From an uncultured Acidimicrobiaceae bacterium (lineage in GTDB: Bacteria; Actinomycetota; Acidimicrobiia; Acidimicrobiales; SZUA-35): a stretch of DNA of 64,000 nucleotides. Below the pieces are notes generated by a model. The model did not search any database. It saw only the letters and a program-made list of their open reading frames with translations, and was not told the origin of the DNA. Both the position numbers and the translations under genes were made by a program. Numbering within the stretch: position 1 is the stretch's first letter; every line of letters starts with the position of its first letter. Shown piece after piece: positions 47,857 to 56,531 of this stretch. The stretch covers positions 102,158 through 166,157 of the forward strand of contig CAMYLA010000001.1 of NCBI GenBank assembly GCA_947259095.1, in the 5' to 3' direction.

Positions 47857-49191
47857 GTGGAGCTCTTCGCCAGAGATCGGCAGTTCTGGCGGCTGGTGCT
47901 GGGCGCGGTCATCGTCGGTACGGCGGGGGCAGGCGGTGCCCTGGCCTTCACCACGGTCGTCAAGCTCGGGACCGATCTGATCTGGCCCGAGGAGATCGAC
48001 TATCAGTTCCTCGGCGGCGAGGTCTGGTGGTTGGGCATCACGACTGCGGCGGGGATCGTGGTTGGCCTGCTGCGGCGATGGCTCAGCGTCCCCGATCAGC
48101 CGGCAGGCGCCCTGGCCATGATCCAGAACGCAGAGGCCGACCACCGCACTGCGCTCCAGACCATCGCCGTTTCGGCCGTCTCGCTCATCGGCGGGGCCAG
48201 CCTCGGCCCGTTCGATGCCGGGGTCCGCTCCGGCGGTGCGGCCGGCGGGTTGTACTCGTCATGGCGGGCGGCCTCGGAAGAGGAACGCCAGATCAACACC
48301 ATGAGCGGCATCGCCGGGTCGCTCGGGGGCCTGCTGACCGCCCCGTTCCTTGCCACCCTGCTCGTCACCGAGCTCCGCCGACCCCCCTCGGATCGGTACT
48401 ACCGGGTGCTGATCCCCAATCTGACCGGGGCACTCTTCGGCTTCTTCGTCTATTTCAGCATCGTGGGCGACACGTTCCTCGGAGTCTTCTCCGTGCCGGG
48501 CTACAACGTGAAGCCGTGGCATTTTGCCGTGGCCGTCGTGCTTGGCGTCGTGGCAGCCGCCGTTTCCTGGCTGCTGGGAATGACCGTGACGATGACCCAC
48601 CTGCTGGCCAGCAGATACGTGCAGAACTCGGTGTTGCGGGCCGGGCTGGGAGGCCTCGTCGTCGGGGTCATTGCGGTGTTCCTCCCGTTGACGTTGGCGT
48701 CTGGCAAGGACCAGCTCAGCTTCGCCACCTCCGACGGCGGCGTCGGACAGCTGGGAGCCGGCTTGCTCATCCTGGTCGTCCTCGGCAAGGTCATGGCCAT
48801 GGCGGTGAGTCTGGCGACCGGTTTCATCGGTGGTCCGGTCATGCCGACGCTGTTCATCGGAGGCATCACCGGCATCGCCATTCACCTGCTGGTGCCGGAC
48901 CTGCCGATCGCGCTCACGTTCTCCTGCATGCTGGTCGCCGTACCCGGTACGTCGATCAGGGCACCGTTCACGATGTTGTTGCTCGCCGTATTGACCGTGG
49001 GGGTCGGTGCGGCCGACGCCTCGCCGGCCGGGGTTGCGGTGATCGTGGCCTACCTGGTCACCTCCGGCCTTGGCCTCTTCTCCATCTCCGCTAGCACTTC
49101 ATCCGACCAGCCGGGCGATGCCGATGACATCGTCTTTCGCGACGAGCTGTTCGACATCGGGGACCCGAATCCCGACACGCCCGACAACTGA
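47857..49191 (+). CDS. ClC family chloride channel/transporter, atypical gate
   Basis: 444 residues with about eleven hydrophobic segments. The ClC core is recognisable: GGASLGPFDAGVRSGGAAGG at the first selectivity motif and GFIGGPVMPTLFIGG for the GxFxP region. At the motif that normally reads GxEGP the gating Glu is Leu (SLGP), which in other ClC proteins removes the proton-coupled gate, so a passive channel or a different mechanism is likely. The second ClC gene at 52.9 kb keeps the Glu. The C-terminal 40 residues are acidic and soluble. GTG start 47857. Confidence 0.85.
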   Translation: MELFARDRQFWRLVLGAVIVGTAGAGGALAFTTVVKLGTDLIWPEEIDYQFLGGEVWWLGITTAAGIVVGLLRRWLSVPDQPAGALAMIQNAEADHRTALQTIAVSAVSLIGGASLGPFDAGVRSGGAAGGLYSSWRAASEEERQINTMSGIAGSLGGLLTAPFLATLLVTELRRPPSDRYYRVLIPNLTGALFGFFVYFSIVGDTFLGVFSVPGYNVKPWHFAVAVVLGVVAAAVSWLLGMTVTMTHLLASRYVQNSVLRAGLGGLVVGVIAVFLPLTLASGKDQLSFATSDGGVGQLGAGLLILVVLGKVMAMAVSLATGFIGGPVMPTLFIGGITGIAIHLLVPDLPIALTFSCMLVAVPGTSIRAPFTMLLLAVLTVGVGAADASPAGVAVIVAYLVTSGLGLFSISASTSSDQPGDADDIVFRDELFDIGDPNPDTPDN

Positions 49192-49207
49192 CAACGCCCG
49201 GACCGCT

Positions 49208-49801
49208 TCACTCCTTGGCACAGTTCTCGGGCTGATCCGAACCTGCGATCTTGAAGTCATCACAGGTGAGGAACGCCTGGTGGTTCCGGCCAACGACGAA
49301 TCCGAGCACGGCGATGAAAACGATGACGGCAATGCCGGCCACCAGCATGGTGCGATCGGTAACGGTCGTCAGGTCGGTTGCGAACATGTCGACGAGCAGT
49401 CGCAACACCGTCGGTACCGAGACCACGGCGATCAGCAGGCCGAGGACACCGAACGCAGGATTGTCCGTGGCCGCGCCAAGCGAGTCGAACAGGATCACCG
49501 CCAGCAGCAGCCATGCCAGGGGTGCCGCCAGGGCGATCCGGGTGAACCAAAGGGTACGACCTCGATAGGGCGGCCTGAGGATCGCCAGTGCGAAGCCGAC
49601 GGTGGAGACGACGACGACCTGGAAGACGTCCTGATAGAACACCGCACCGTAAGCCCCCAGGTTGAAGGCGATCGGCCAGGTCGTCAGCGCGATGGTCACC
49701 AGAGCGACGGCCGCCGGCCCATACGTCGAACGACGATCGCTATCGGCACTGTCGGTATCGGCATTGCCCGCGGGCTCGACGGTTCGATCGCTTCCAGTCA
49801 T
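49208..49801 (-). CDS. Multi-pass membrane protein, unknown function
   Basis: 197 residues. A polar N-terminus of 30, then four to five hydrophobic segments (about 32-60, 65-79, 91-107, 119-135, 152-172) and a soluble C-terminus containing NHQAFLTCDDF and a second Cys near the end. No family recognised. Convergent with the ClC gene and divergent from the 49888 operon, so it could share that operon's control region. Confidence 0.65.
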   Translation of the reverse strand: MTGSDRTVEPAGNADTDSADSDRRSTYGPAAVALVTIALTTWPIAFNLGAYGAVFYQDVFQVVVVSTVGFALAILRPPYRGRTLWFTRIALAAPLAWLLLAVILFDSLGAATDNPAFGVLGLLIAVVSVPTVLRLLVDMFATDLTTVTDRTMLVAGIAVIVFIAVLGFVVGRNHQAFLTCDDFKIAGSDQPENCAKE

Positions 49802-49887
49802 CACACAGCTCTTTCGGTCTAGGTCCACTACAGCGGGCCGAGGTCGGTCCGGCCTCACCCGAGAGGGGCGATGCGAAGGGAGGGTCC

Positions 49888-50424
49888 ATGGGCGACGCTG
49901 GTTCTGTGATCGGGCTCGATGCATCCGACGGCGTCTTCGTCGTCATCCTCATTGCCGGTGTCGCCATCCTCGCCGTCGCAACCCTTGTCTTCCTCCGCAG
50001 CGGGTCCGATCAGCCCAGTCGCTCAAACCCAGCAGCCGAGACCCGGGCCGCCGAGGCCGAGGTGTGCGCCACCGGACGAGACGTGATCGATCTGACCGCA
50101 CTGTATAGTCCGGATGAACCGGGGACCGGCCTGACCGTGGCCCAGCTGAGTCAGATCGAGACGAAGCTCGATCGGCTGATCGTGAAAATTGAGGGGGCGG
50201 CGTCGACCGCACGGTCACAGGAAGCAGCGCAACGCTTGGGGCTTGCCAAAATGCACGCAACATCACTCCGAGATGCAGTGCAGACCGAACGGCGGCTCCG
50301 GCTCTCGTCGTTGACATCGGACACCCAGAAACTGGATACCACCGCCCTGCAGATCGTGTCGACCCGGTCCGAGCTCGACGACGTGCTGAGGCAGATCTCG
50401 AAGACGATTGGGGAAACGTCATGA
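49888..50424 (+). CDS. Single-pass membrane protein with coiled coil
   Basis: 178 residues. One helix near 17-36 (VFVVILIAGVAILAVATLVF in part), then a Ser/Glu-rich stretch and a long helical region (about 76-178) with heptad-like Leu/Ile spacing (LSQIETKLDRLIVKIEGAA, LRQISKTIGETS), probably a coiled coil. It resembles no named family. GGGAGGGTCC before ATG 49888 is a strong ribosome site, making it the first gene of a chain of five linked by ATGA overlaps. Confidence 0.7.
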   Translation: MGDAGSVIGLDASDGVFVVILIAGVAILAVATLVFLRSGSDQPSRSNPAAETRAAEAEVCATGRDVIDLTALYSPDEPGTGLTVAQLSQIETKLDRLIVKIEGAASTARSQEAAQRLGLAKMHATSLRDAVQTERRLRLSSLTSDTQKLDTTALQIVSTRSELDDVLRQISKTIGETS

Positions 50425-51599
50425 CCGATCCATCCGTGGAGACGACGGACGAGCAAACGAAGCCGTCGGTCGGAAAGCGCATCATGCGAGCGGCCATCAT
50501 CGTGGCCGTGCTGGTCTTCGTTTTCGGCTGGCTCCTCCCCCAGCTCATCGACTACGAACTCGTCTGGGAAGCCCTGACCAACCTCACCGGACCGGATCTG
50601 GTGGTGTTGCTCGTACTCTCGATCGCTCGGGTCCCGACCGAGGCGATGGTCTACCGGGCGATGCTGCCCGGCCTGCGGATCCGCAGCGGTTCCGAGGCCT
50701 ACCTGTCGTCGAACGTCGCCGCCAACGTGATGCCGCCGCCGGCGTCGTCCATCATCCAGTACGCCTATTTCAGGTCCGAGGGTTTCGACGGCAAGGCGTC
50801 GAGCACCGGCGCGGTCGGCAGCTTCGTGTTTCCCCAGGGTGCGCGCATCGTGTTGCCCATCGTTGCCTTCGTGGTGCTGCTGATCACCGGCAACGCCGAC
50901 GACGAGGCACTGATCATCACTGCGATCTCGGTCGCCGTCTCCGCTGCGGTCTGTGTGCTGCTGTGGATCGTCGGAAGGAGCGAGGCGTCGGCCCGGTGGC
51001 TCGGCGCCAAATTGGGCCGGTTCGTTTCGTGGGTGATGACGAAGCTGCACAAGGATCCGGTTGGTGACCTTGGCGACCAGGTGGTCGACTTTCGAGACAA
51101 TGCCTTCGCCATCGTCCGTGAGCGGTGGCCCTTCGGGTCGATCGGCGTGGCGCTCAACCTCTTCGTCACCTACCTGATCCTCGTGGCATCGCTGCGGGCG
51201 GTTGGGATCGAACAGTCGGAACTGGGACTGGCGCTGATCTTCGCCTCGTTCGCCGTTGCCTTCTTCGCCGGTGTGGTCATCCCCATCACCGGCAGCGGCC
51301 TCGGCGTGGTCGACGTCGTCATGGTCTCGGCCCTGTCGGCATCGGCCACCGGTAACGTCGACACCAACGTGATCGTGGCAGCAGTGGTGCTGTGGCGGCT
51401 CTTCTATGGGCTGCTGGCCTTCTTTCCCGGGATGATCACGCTCACCTCGTTCAGCAAGAAGCACGCTGACCTGTTGCGGGGTGCAGCCAGCGAATTCGGG
51501 GCGGACCCGGAGACGGTCGAGTCGGCCGCCCCCGTCGCCACCATCGACCCCGAAGGGCAATCCCCCGAAGGTCAATCCCCCGAAAGGCAGCCGGAATGA
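50421..51599 (+). CDS. LPG-synthase-TM / UPF0104 family membrane protein
   Basis: 392 residues with about eight hydrophobic segments, matching the lysylphosphatidylglycerol-synthase transmembrane (YbhN/UPF0104) family: LARVPTEAMVYRAML-like lead-in, YLSSNVAANVMPPPASSIIQYAYF, then AFFAGVVIPITGSGLGVVDVVM, the two signature loops. It has no aminoacyl-transferase domain, so it is likely a lipid or lipid-linked carrier translocator rather than an LPG synthase. A 15-bp tandem repeat makes its C-terminus (EGQSP twice). Overlaps both neighbours by 4 nt. Confidence 0.85.
   Translation: MTDPSVETTDEQTKPSVGKRIMRAAIIVAVLVFVFGWLLPQLIDYELVWEALTNLTGPDLVVLLVLSIARVPTEAMVYRAMLPGLRIRSGSEAYLSSNVAANVMPPPASSIIQYAYFRSEGFDGKASSTGAVGSFVFPQGARIVLPIVAFVVLLITGNADDEALIITAISVAVSAAVCVLLWIVGRSEASARWLGAKLGRFVSWVMTKLHKDPVGDLGDQVVDFRDNAFAIVRERWPFGSIGVALNLFVTYLILVASLRAVGIEQSELGLALIFASFAVAFFAGVVIPITGSGLGVVDVVMVSALSASATGNVDTNVIVAAVVLWRLFYGLLAFFPGMITLTSFSKKHADLLRGAASEFGADPETVESAAPVATIDPEGQSPEGQSPERQPE
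51549..51590. repeat. 15-bp tandem repeat at the end of the UPF0104 gene
   Basis: Two full and one partial copy of a unit encoding Pro-Glu-Gly-Gln-Ser, in frame; low complexity C-terminal tail. Confidence 0.75.
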
Positions 51600-52906
51600 C
51601 AGCGACCACCGAGCAGCGCTCCTCATCGACAGGGCCTGCCTTCCAGTCGTGGATGTTCGCCAATGTGGCGATCGGGGCAGGGTTCTCCGCCTTCGTGGCC
51701 CTGCTCGTGCCGCCCTACATCACCCAGGCCACGGGCAGTGCATCCGAAGCCGGTGTCGTGATGTCGCTGATGAGCCTGGCCGCGATCCTGGGCCCGGTAT
51801 TCGGTGGGATTGCCGACCGCTACAACGCCCACCGATACGTCATGGTCGGCGGGTTGGCGGCGATGACGCTGGCGCTGGTCGGCTTCGGCCTCGCCTCGGG
51901 AGACTCCGAGTTCCAGGTGATCGATGCCCTCATCATGGGCCTCGGCGTTGCCGGGGCCAGCGCCGTTGCGCCGGTCTTCATCGTGAGCGCCGGCCTGTCG
52001 GAAGCCCTGCAGGCCAAGCGGCTCACCGCATTCAGCATCGCCTTTCCCGCCGGTCAGGTGGCGGGAGGCATGATGTTGGCCGCCGCGGCCCAGGCCGAGT
52101 GGAGCTTCAGTCAGCGCTTCTATCTCGGCGCGGTGGTGCTGGGGTTGTGCACGGTGATCGTCTGGTTCACATCTGCAGCCCCCACCGCGGCGATCAAACT
52201 CGACGACGAGGACCCGGACGACCAGCCCGAGAACGTCGACAGCACACGGCGGACCGGGTTCCGGGGCGTGATCTTCTCCCTGTTCGGCCTGTACATTCTG
52301 GTGCTCGTCCTGTCCTCGGTCGCCAACAACGGCATCAACTCCCAGATCGCCAACATCCTGCCCAACCTGTACGGCATCTCGGAAACCGCAACGTCGACGC
52401 TGATCTCGGTGGCCGGCCTGCTCAACATCCTGCTGTTCTTCGCCGCCGCCAAGGCCATGACCAACTACGGGCCACTCGCTCCCTTCCTGGCCGGGACCGT
52501 GATGCGGTTCGGAGGCGCACTCGGCCTCGGAGCGCTCGGCCTTGTGACCAACGCCCCGGTGCTCCTCGTTGCCGCCGCCATGCAGCTCCTGTACCAAGGA
52601 TCGCCGTTCGCCAGGCTCCCCCAGAACGTCCTCGCCGTCCGTTTCGCTCCGATCCCCTCCGGTCAGGCCAACGGCTGGGTCATCGCCGGCAGTGCCATGG
52701 GCTCCTTCATCGGCAGTCTGCTCGGCGGTTGGCTGGCCGACGCCGTCGGCTACAACGCCATCAACTGGATGGGTGCCATCGCCGCCGGTGCGGCGGTCGG
52801 ACTCATCGTCTTGTTCATCGCACCGTTGAACAAGCAGCGCTACGGCGATGATGACGACGAGGAGCAGGCCGGCGCGGGGTCGGGGGCGGTGCAGCCCGCG
52901 ACATGA
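51596..52906 (+). CDS. MFS transporter
   Basis: 436 residues with twelve hydrophobic segments split by a polar loop at about 200-220. Family loop DRYNAHRYVMVGG (between helices 2 and 3) and the symmetrical second half are visible; the C-terminus is acidic (DDDDEEQAGAG). Substrate cannot be predicted. ATG overlaps the previous stop in an ATGA junction, and its own stop is overlapped in the same way by the ClC gene. Confidence 0.88.
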   Translation: MTATTEQRSSSTGPAFQSWMFANVAIGAGFSAFVALLVPPYITQATGSASEAGVVMSLMSLAAILGPVFGGIADRYNAHRYVMVGGLAAMTLALVGFGLASGDSEFQVIDALIMGLGVAGASAVAPVFIVSAGLSEALQAKRLTAFSIAFPAGQVAGGMMLAAAAQAEWSFSQRFYLGAVVLGLCTVIVWFTSAAPTAAIKLDDEDPDDQPENVDSTRRTGFRGVIFSLFGLYILVLVLSSVANNGINSQIANILPNLYGISETATSTLISVAGLLNILLFFAAAKAMTNYGPLAPFLAGTVMRFGGALGLGALGLVTNAPVLLVAAAMQLLYQGSPFARLPQNVLAVRFAPIPSGQANGWVIAGSAMGSFIGSLLGGWLADAVGYNAINWMGAIAAGAAVGLIVLFIAPLNKQRYGDDDDEEQAGAGSGAVQPAT

Positions 52907-54114
52907 GCGTGCGTGCAACCACGACCGCTCAGGTGGTCGGAGCGTCATCTGTCGGCGTGGCCACCGGGTTGGTGGTTCTCGCGCTCGAACACCTCGTCGA
53001 CGACGTGCTGCATGAGATCTTCGAGGCGCCGGTGTGGGTCCCGGCCCTGACCGTGGTCGCCGGTGGGTTGGCAACGGCGGGGCTGGTTCGTCTCATCGGC
53101 GGTGGTTCGAGCGCCACCACCGAGGTCTACGTGGAGGAAGTCCACCAGCCGTCGCCGACGATCGACCCGACGAATGCACCGGGGAGATTGGCGGCCGCCT
53201 TCACGACGCTCGGCAGCGGCGCTCCTCTCGGTCTGGAGGGACCGGCGGTGTACACCGGTTCGGCGGTGGCCACCGTGCTCCGCCGCCGGGTCCCGGCGCT
53301 CGCTGCCGGCCCCCACAACGTCCTGCTCGTCGCAGCCGCCGCGGCTGGAATCGCCACGGTGTTCAAGGCGCCTGCCGCCGGTGCCATCTTCGCCCTCGAG
53401 GTCCCCTATCGGGAACGGCTGGCCGGTGAACGGGTCCTGGCCGCCCTCTTCGGTTCGGCCACCGGATTCATGACGATGGCGGCGTTCGATGGCGTCAAGA
53501 ACGAGCTCGAGGTCCCCCTGGTCGAGCTGACCTACGGCCGAGCAGCCCTGGCGGTGGTGCTTGGCGTGGTCGTCGGGGCGGCCGCCATCGGCGTGATCTG
53601 GCTGATCGGCCAGGCCGGGCGGCTGAGCGGCCAGGGTTCACCGTGGATCCGGGCCCTGGTGGCCGGCGGCGTTCTGGCCGGACTGTACGGCATCGGTCGA
53701 GGCATCGGCGCCGGGTCCCTGGCGCTGCGGTCTGGGAACGATGTCATCAACTGGGCGGTCGACGGCGACCACGCCGTCTGGCTGCTGGTGGCGGTGTTCG
53801 GGCTCCGGGCTGCCGGCCCGGCGGTGTCGATCGCCGGCGGAGGCGTTGGCGGTCTGTTCATCCCGCTCATGGCCGCCGGGGCGATCGTTGGCCGCCTGTT
53901 CGCCGATGCCGCCAGCGCCGAGGACCTGGCGTTGTATGTCACGATCGGTGCGGCAGCAATGCTCGGTGCCGGCTATGCCGTGCCCCTCACGGCAGTGGTG
54001 TTCATTGCCGAGTACACCGGTCAGGCGACGCTCATCGTCCCCGGTCTGCTGGCGGTGACCGTGGCGAAACTGGTGGTCGGCGCCAGGTCGGTCAGCCCGG
54101 CCCAGCAGCCATGA
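52903..54114 (+). CDS. ClC family chloride channel/transporter
   Basis: 403 residues with about ten hydrophobic segments. Selectivity and gate motifs: GLEGPAVYTG (gating Glu kept), FKAPAAGAIFALEVPYRERLAGERV, GGGVGGLFIPLMAAGAIVGRLF for GxFxP, and an extra GLR stretch ahead of it. This is the usual ClC layout, and chloride/proton exchange or a chloride channel are both possible. It lies in an ATGA-coupled chain between the MFS gene and the Vps62-like gene. Confidence 0.9.
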   Translation: MSVRATTTAQVVGASSVGVATGLVVLALEHLVDDVLHEIFEAPVWVPALTVVAGGLATAGLVRLIGGGSSATTEVYVEEVHQPSPTIDPTNAPGRLAAAFTTLGSGAPLGLEGPAVYTGSAVATVLRRRVPALAAGPHNVLLVAAAAAGIATVFKAPAAGAIFALEVPYRERLAGERVLAALFGSATGFMTMAAFDGVKNELEVPLVELTYGRAALAVVLGVVVGAAAIGVIWLIGQAGRLSGQGSPWIRALVAGGVLAGLYGIGRGIGAGSLALRSGNDVINWAVDGDHAVWLLVAVFGLRAAGPAVSIAGGGVGGLFIPLMAAGAIVGRLFADAASAEDLALYVTIGAAAMLGAGYAVPLTAVVFIAEYTGQATLIVPGLLAVTVAKLVVGARSVSPAQQP

Positions 54115-56150
54115 GGGCGCCAGCCGATCAGCCGAGCCCCATTGGCCGAGCCGAAGGTCACCGGTGCACCCCCAAGCGGTGGCCAAGGGGGCTCTCGTTG
54201 GTCTTCACCACGCTGGTTCTGGCCGTAGCCGCCATTGCGGTTGCGGGCCCGTCCGCCGGTGCCCAGGACCTGGCCGAGGAGGATCCCGAAGCCGCACAGG
54301 AACTGGCGGAGAAATACGCCCCGATCATCATGGTCAAAGCTCAGACGGCGGCTTGCGACGAGGACGGCGAACCGTACGGCCCGACCTCGGTGGAAATTCT
54401 CCTCGACAACCCCGAGATCGTGCTCCGTCAGCTCGGCACCGGGAACCCGGTGATCAAAGCCGAGCCCGATGCGTCGGATCTCTTCGGACTCGGTGAGGGC
54501 TTCTACCTCGACTTCCCCGGTGACGCCCTGGAGCCGGGCTGCATCTACGAGAAGGACTTCGACAAGTACAGCGAGGGCATACCGGCCGTCGTCTACGCCC
54601 ACATCGTGCGCCAGGACGACCATCCCGACCAGTTGGCGCTCCAGTACTGGTCCTACTGGTACTACAACGACTGGAACAACAAGCACGAGAGCGACTGGGA
54701 AGGCATCCAACTGCTTTTCCCGGTTGGCACCATCCAGGAGGCCCTGGCCACCGAACCGAGCAGCATCGGCTACGCCCAGCACGAGGGTGGCGAGCAAGCC
54801 GACTGGGAATCCTCGAAACTCGAACGTGACGGCGACCACCCGGTCGTCTACTCCTCGGCCGGCTCCCATGCCAGCTACTACAGCGCTGATCTGTATCTCG
54901 GGCGCAGCGGCAGCGAGGGCTTCGGCTGCGACGACACCACCGGCCCCTCCGAACCCATCCGGCCGAACGTCGAGGTCCTGCCCGATGCGGTCGACGATCG
55001 GTCCAGCTCGTTGGCCTGGCTGGCCTTTGCCGGGCGCTGGGGGGAGCGTCAGGGCGGGCCGTTCAACGGTCCCACCGGTCCGACGGCCAAGGACCGCTGG
55101 CTCAAGCCGATCGATTGGCACGATGAACTCCGCCCGACCAGTGTTGTCATCCCGGCCGGTGATTCGCTCGGCGCCACGGTCATCTCGGGTTTCTGCGGCG
55201 TTGTGAAATGGGGTTCGGGCACCCTGATCTCGTTCACCACCTCGCCGACGAGAGTCCTCATCTCGGCCGGGCTGGTCGTCGTTCTCGCTTCCTGGTTGCA
55301 GCGGCGGACCGACTGGCAGCGGGTGGCGGCGCTGCCGTTGCGGCGGAGGCGAAAAGCCGGCCAGATCATCCGCCTGGCCGGAACCGGCTATGCCAGACGT
55401 CCGGGCCCGCTGCTGACCTTCGGCCTGTTCTACCTGCCCGCGGCGGCGTTGGGAGCGGCCCTCAGCGCACTGATCGCCATCACGCCGGTGGTGAAGGACG
55501 TGCTCGGTCACACCGACGGAGCCACCGGGAGCGACCTGTTCCTGTCGCTGATTGCCGGCGGTATCCCCAACGTGATCGCCCTGGTCTTCGTCAACGCGGC
55601 CATGGCCACCTATTGGGACCGCCTGGACACGAGTGAACCGCTCTCGCCGACCGAGGCCACAAAACTGGCATGGGATCGACGAAGAGATCTGGGGGTCGGT
55701 CTGGCGAGGTCGAGCATCGTCGTCGTCGGGCTGTTGGTGACGGTCGTCGGCACACCGTGGGCGATCCGGCAGCTGATCCGGTACCAGTTCATGCCCCACA
55801 CCGTGATGCTGGAAGATCTCGATGGCAAAGCGGCGCTGGCCCGGAGCTCTGAGTTGACCCGGGGCCGGTGGTGGCACACTGCGCTGTTCCTGCTGGTCTT
55901 CAACGCCATGGTCCTGGTGCTGAGTCTCGGCGTCGGCATCGTGCTGCTCGTCATCTTCAGCCAGATTCCTCTCGTCATCTTCACCACGTTCATCACCATC
56001 TTGTTCGCTCTGTTCGCCCCGGCCTCGGCGCTCGCCCTGACATTGCTGTACGGCGACGCCGTGGCCCAACAAAGCGGTGGCGGCCCGGCCGAGGCAGGCT
56101 CGTCCGAGCCATCGGAACCCTCGGAACAAGCGGGAACGCCGGCCCGGTAG
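54111..56150 (+). CDS. Vps62-like extracytoplasmic domain fused to a membrane domain
   Basis: 679 residues. Signal peptide at 25-52 (LSLVFTTLVLAVAAIAVAGP, cleavage near AGAQ). The soluble part (about 65-400) has the Vps62/DUF946 pattern: AVVYAHIVRQDDHPDQLALQY, SYWYYNDWNN, HESDWEGIQLLFP and YSSAGSHASYY, with several Cys. The second half (about 405-650) has six hydrophobic segments and an LXXRSSELTRGRWW-like linker, similar to DUF membrane domains of glycerophosphodiester phosphodiesterase neighbours. Function unknown. It is last in the ATGA chain. Confidence 0.75.
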   Translation: MRAPADQPSPIGRAEGHRCTPKRWPRGLSLVFTTLVLAVAAIAVAGPSAGAQDLAEEDPEAAQELAEKYAPIIMVKAQTAACDEDGEPYGPTSVEILLDNPEIVLRQLGTGNPVIKAEPDASDLFGLGEGFYLDFPGDALEPGCIYEKDFDKYSEGIPAVVYAHIVRQDDHPDQLALQYWSYWYYNDWNNKHESDWEGIQLLFPVGTIQEALATEPSSIGYAQHEGGEQADWESSKLERDGDHPVVYSSAGSHASYYSADLYLGRSGSEGFGCDDTTGPSEPIRPNVEVLPDAVDDRSSSLAWLAFAGRWGERQGGPFNGPTGPTAKDRWLKPIDWHDELRPTSVVIPAGDSLGATVISGFCGVVKWGSGTLISFTTSPTRVLISAGLVVVLASWLQRRTDWQRVAALPLRRRRKAGQIIRLAGTGYARRPGPLLTFGLFYLPAAALGAALSALIAITPVVKDVLGHTDGATGSDLFLSLIAGGIPNVIALVFVNAAMATYWDRLDTSEPLSPTEATKLAWDRRRDLGVGLARSSIVVVGLLVTVVGTPWAIRQLIRYQFMPHTVMLEDLDGKAALARSSELTRGRWWHTALFLLVFNAMVLVLSLGVGIVLLVIFSQIPLVIFTTFITILFALFAPASALALTLLYGDAVAQQSGGGPAEAGSSEPSEPSEQAGTPAR

Positions 56151-56200
56151 CTACAGTCGAGTCAGGGCCTGCCTCAAGGCATGCCGATGGGAGGAACGCA

Positions 56201-56464
56201 ATGATATTGGCAGCCGAGTTTGGCGTTGGTCAGGTGCTGTGGTCGCTGTTGTGGTTGGCCATGTTCATCCTTCTGTTCATGCTCCTGGTCTTCACCTTTG
56301 TCGATATCATCCGGCGCGACATGTCGGGTGTGGCCAAGGCGCTCTGGCTCGCGGCAATCATCTTCTTCCCGTTTCTGGGCGTCTTTGTCTACGTCGCCGT
56401 CAACGGCGGGAACACCAACGTCGGCTATCACGACCAAGCCGCCGTTCGGTACCAATACCGCTGA
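56201..56464 (+). CDS. PLDc_N domain small membrane protein
   Basis: 87 residues. Two hydrophobic helices around residues 12-35 and 44-66 with the PLDc_N signature between and after them: VDIIRRDMSGVAKALWLAAI, then FFPFLGVFVYVAVNGGN. The motif is the membrane anchor found at the N-terminus of cardiolipin synthases, here alone. GGAGGAA seven bases before the ATG fixes the start. It follows the Vps62-like gene by 50 nt. Confidence 0.85.
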   Translation: MILAAEFGVGQVLWSLLWLAMFILLFMLLVFTFVDIIRRDMSGVAKALWLAAIIFFPFLGVFVYVAVNGGNTNVGYHDQAAVRYQYR

Positions 56465-56524
56465 GTGATTCTCGAATACGCAATTCTCCTGCTCGTGACC
56501 GGATTCTGGACGCTGGTGATCTGA
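56465..56524 (+). CDS. 19-residue hydrophobic micro-ORF
   Basis: GTG 56465 directly abuts the TGA of the PLDc_N gene; product is ILEYAILLLVTGFWTLVI, one short membrane helix. No separate Shine-Dalgarno site, so translation would be by coupling. Compatible with a regulatory membrane peptide, but it could be chance. Confidence 0.35.
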   Translation: MILEYAILLLVTGFWTLVI

Positions 56525-56531
56525 GCCACGA

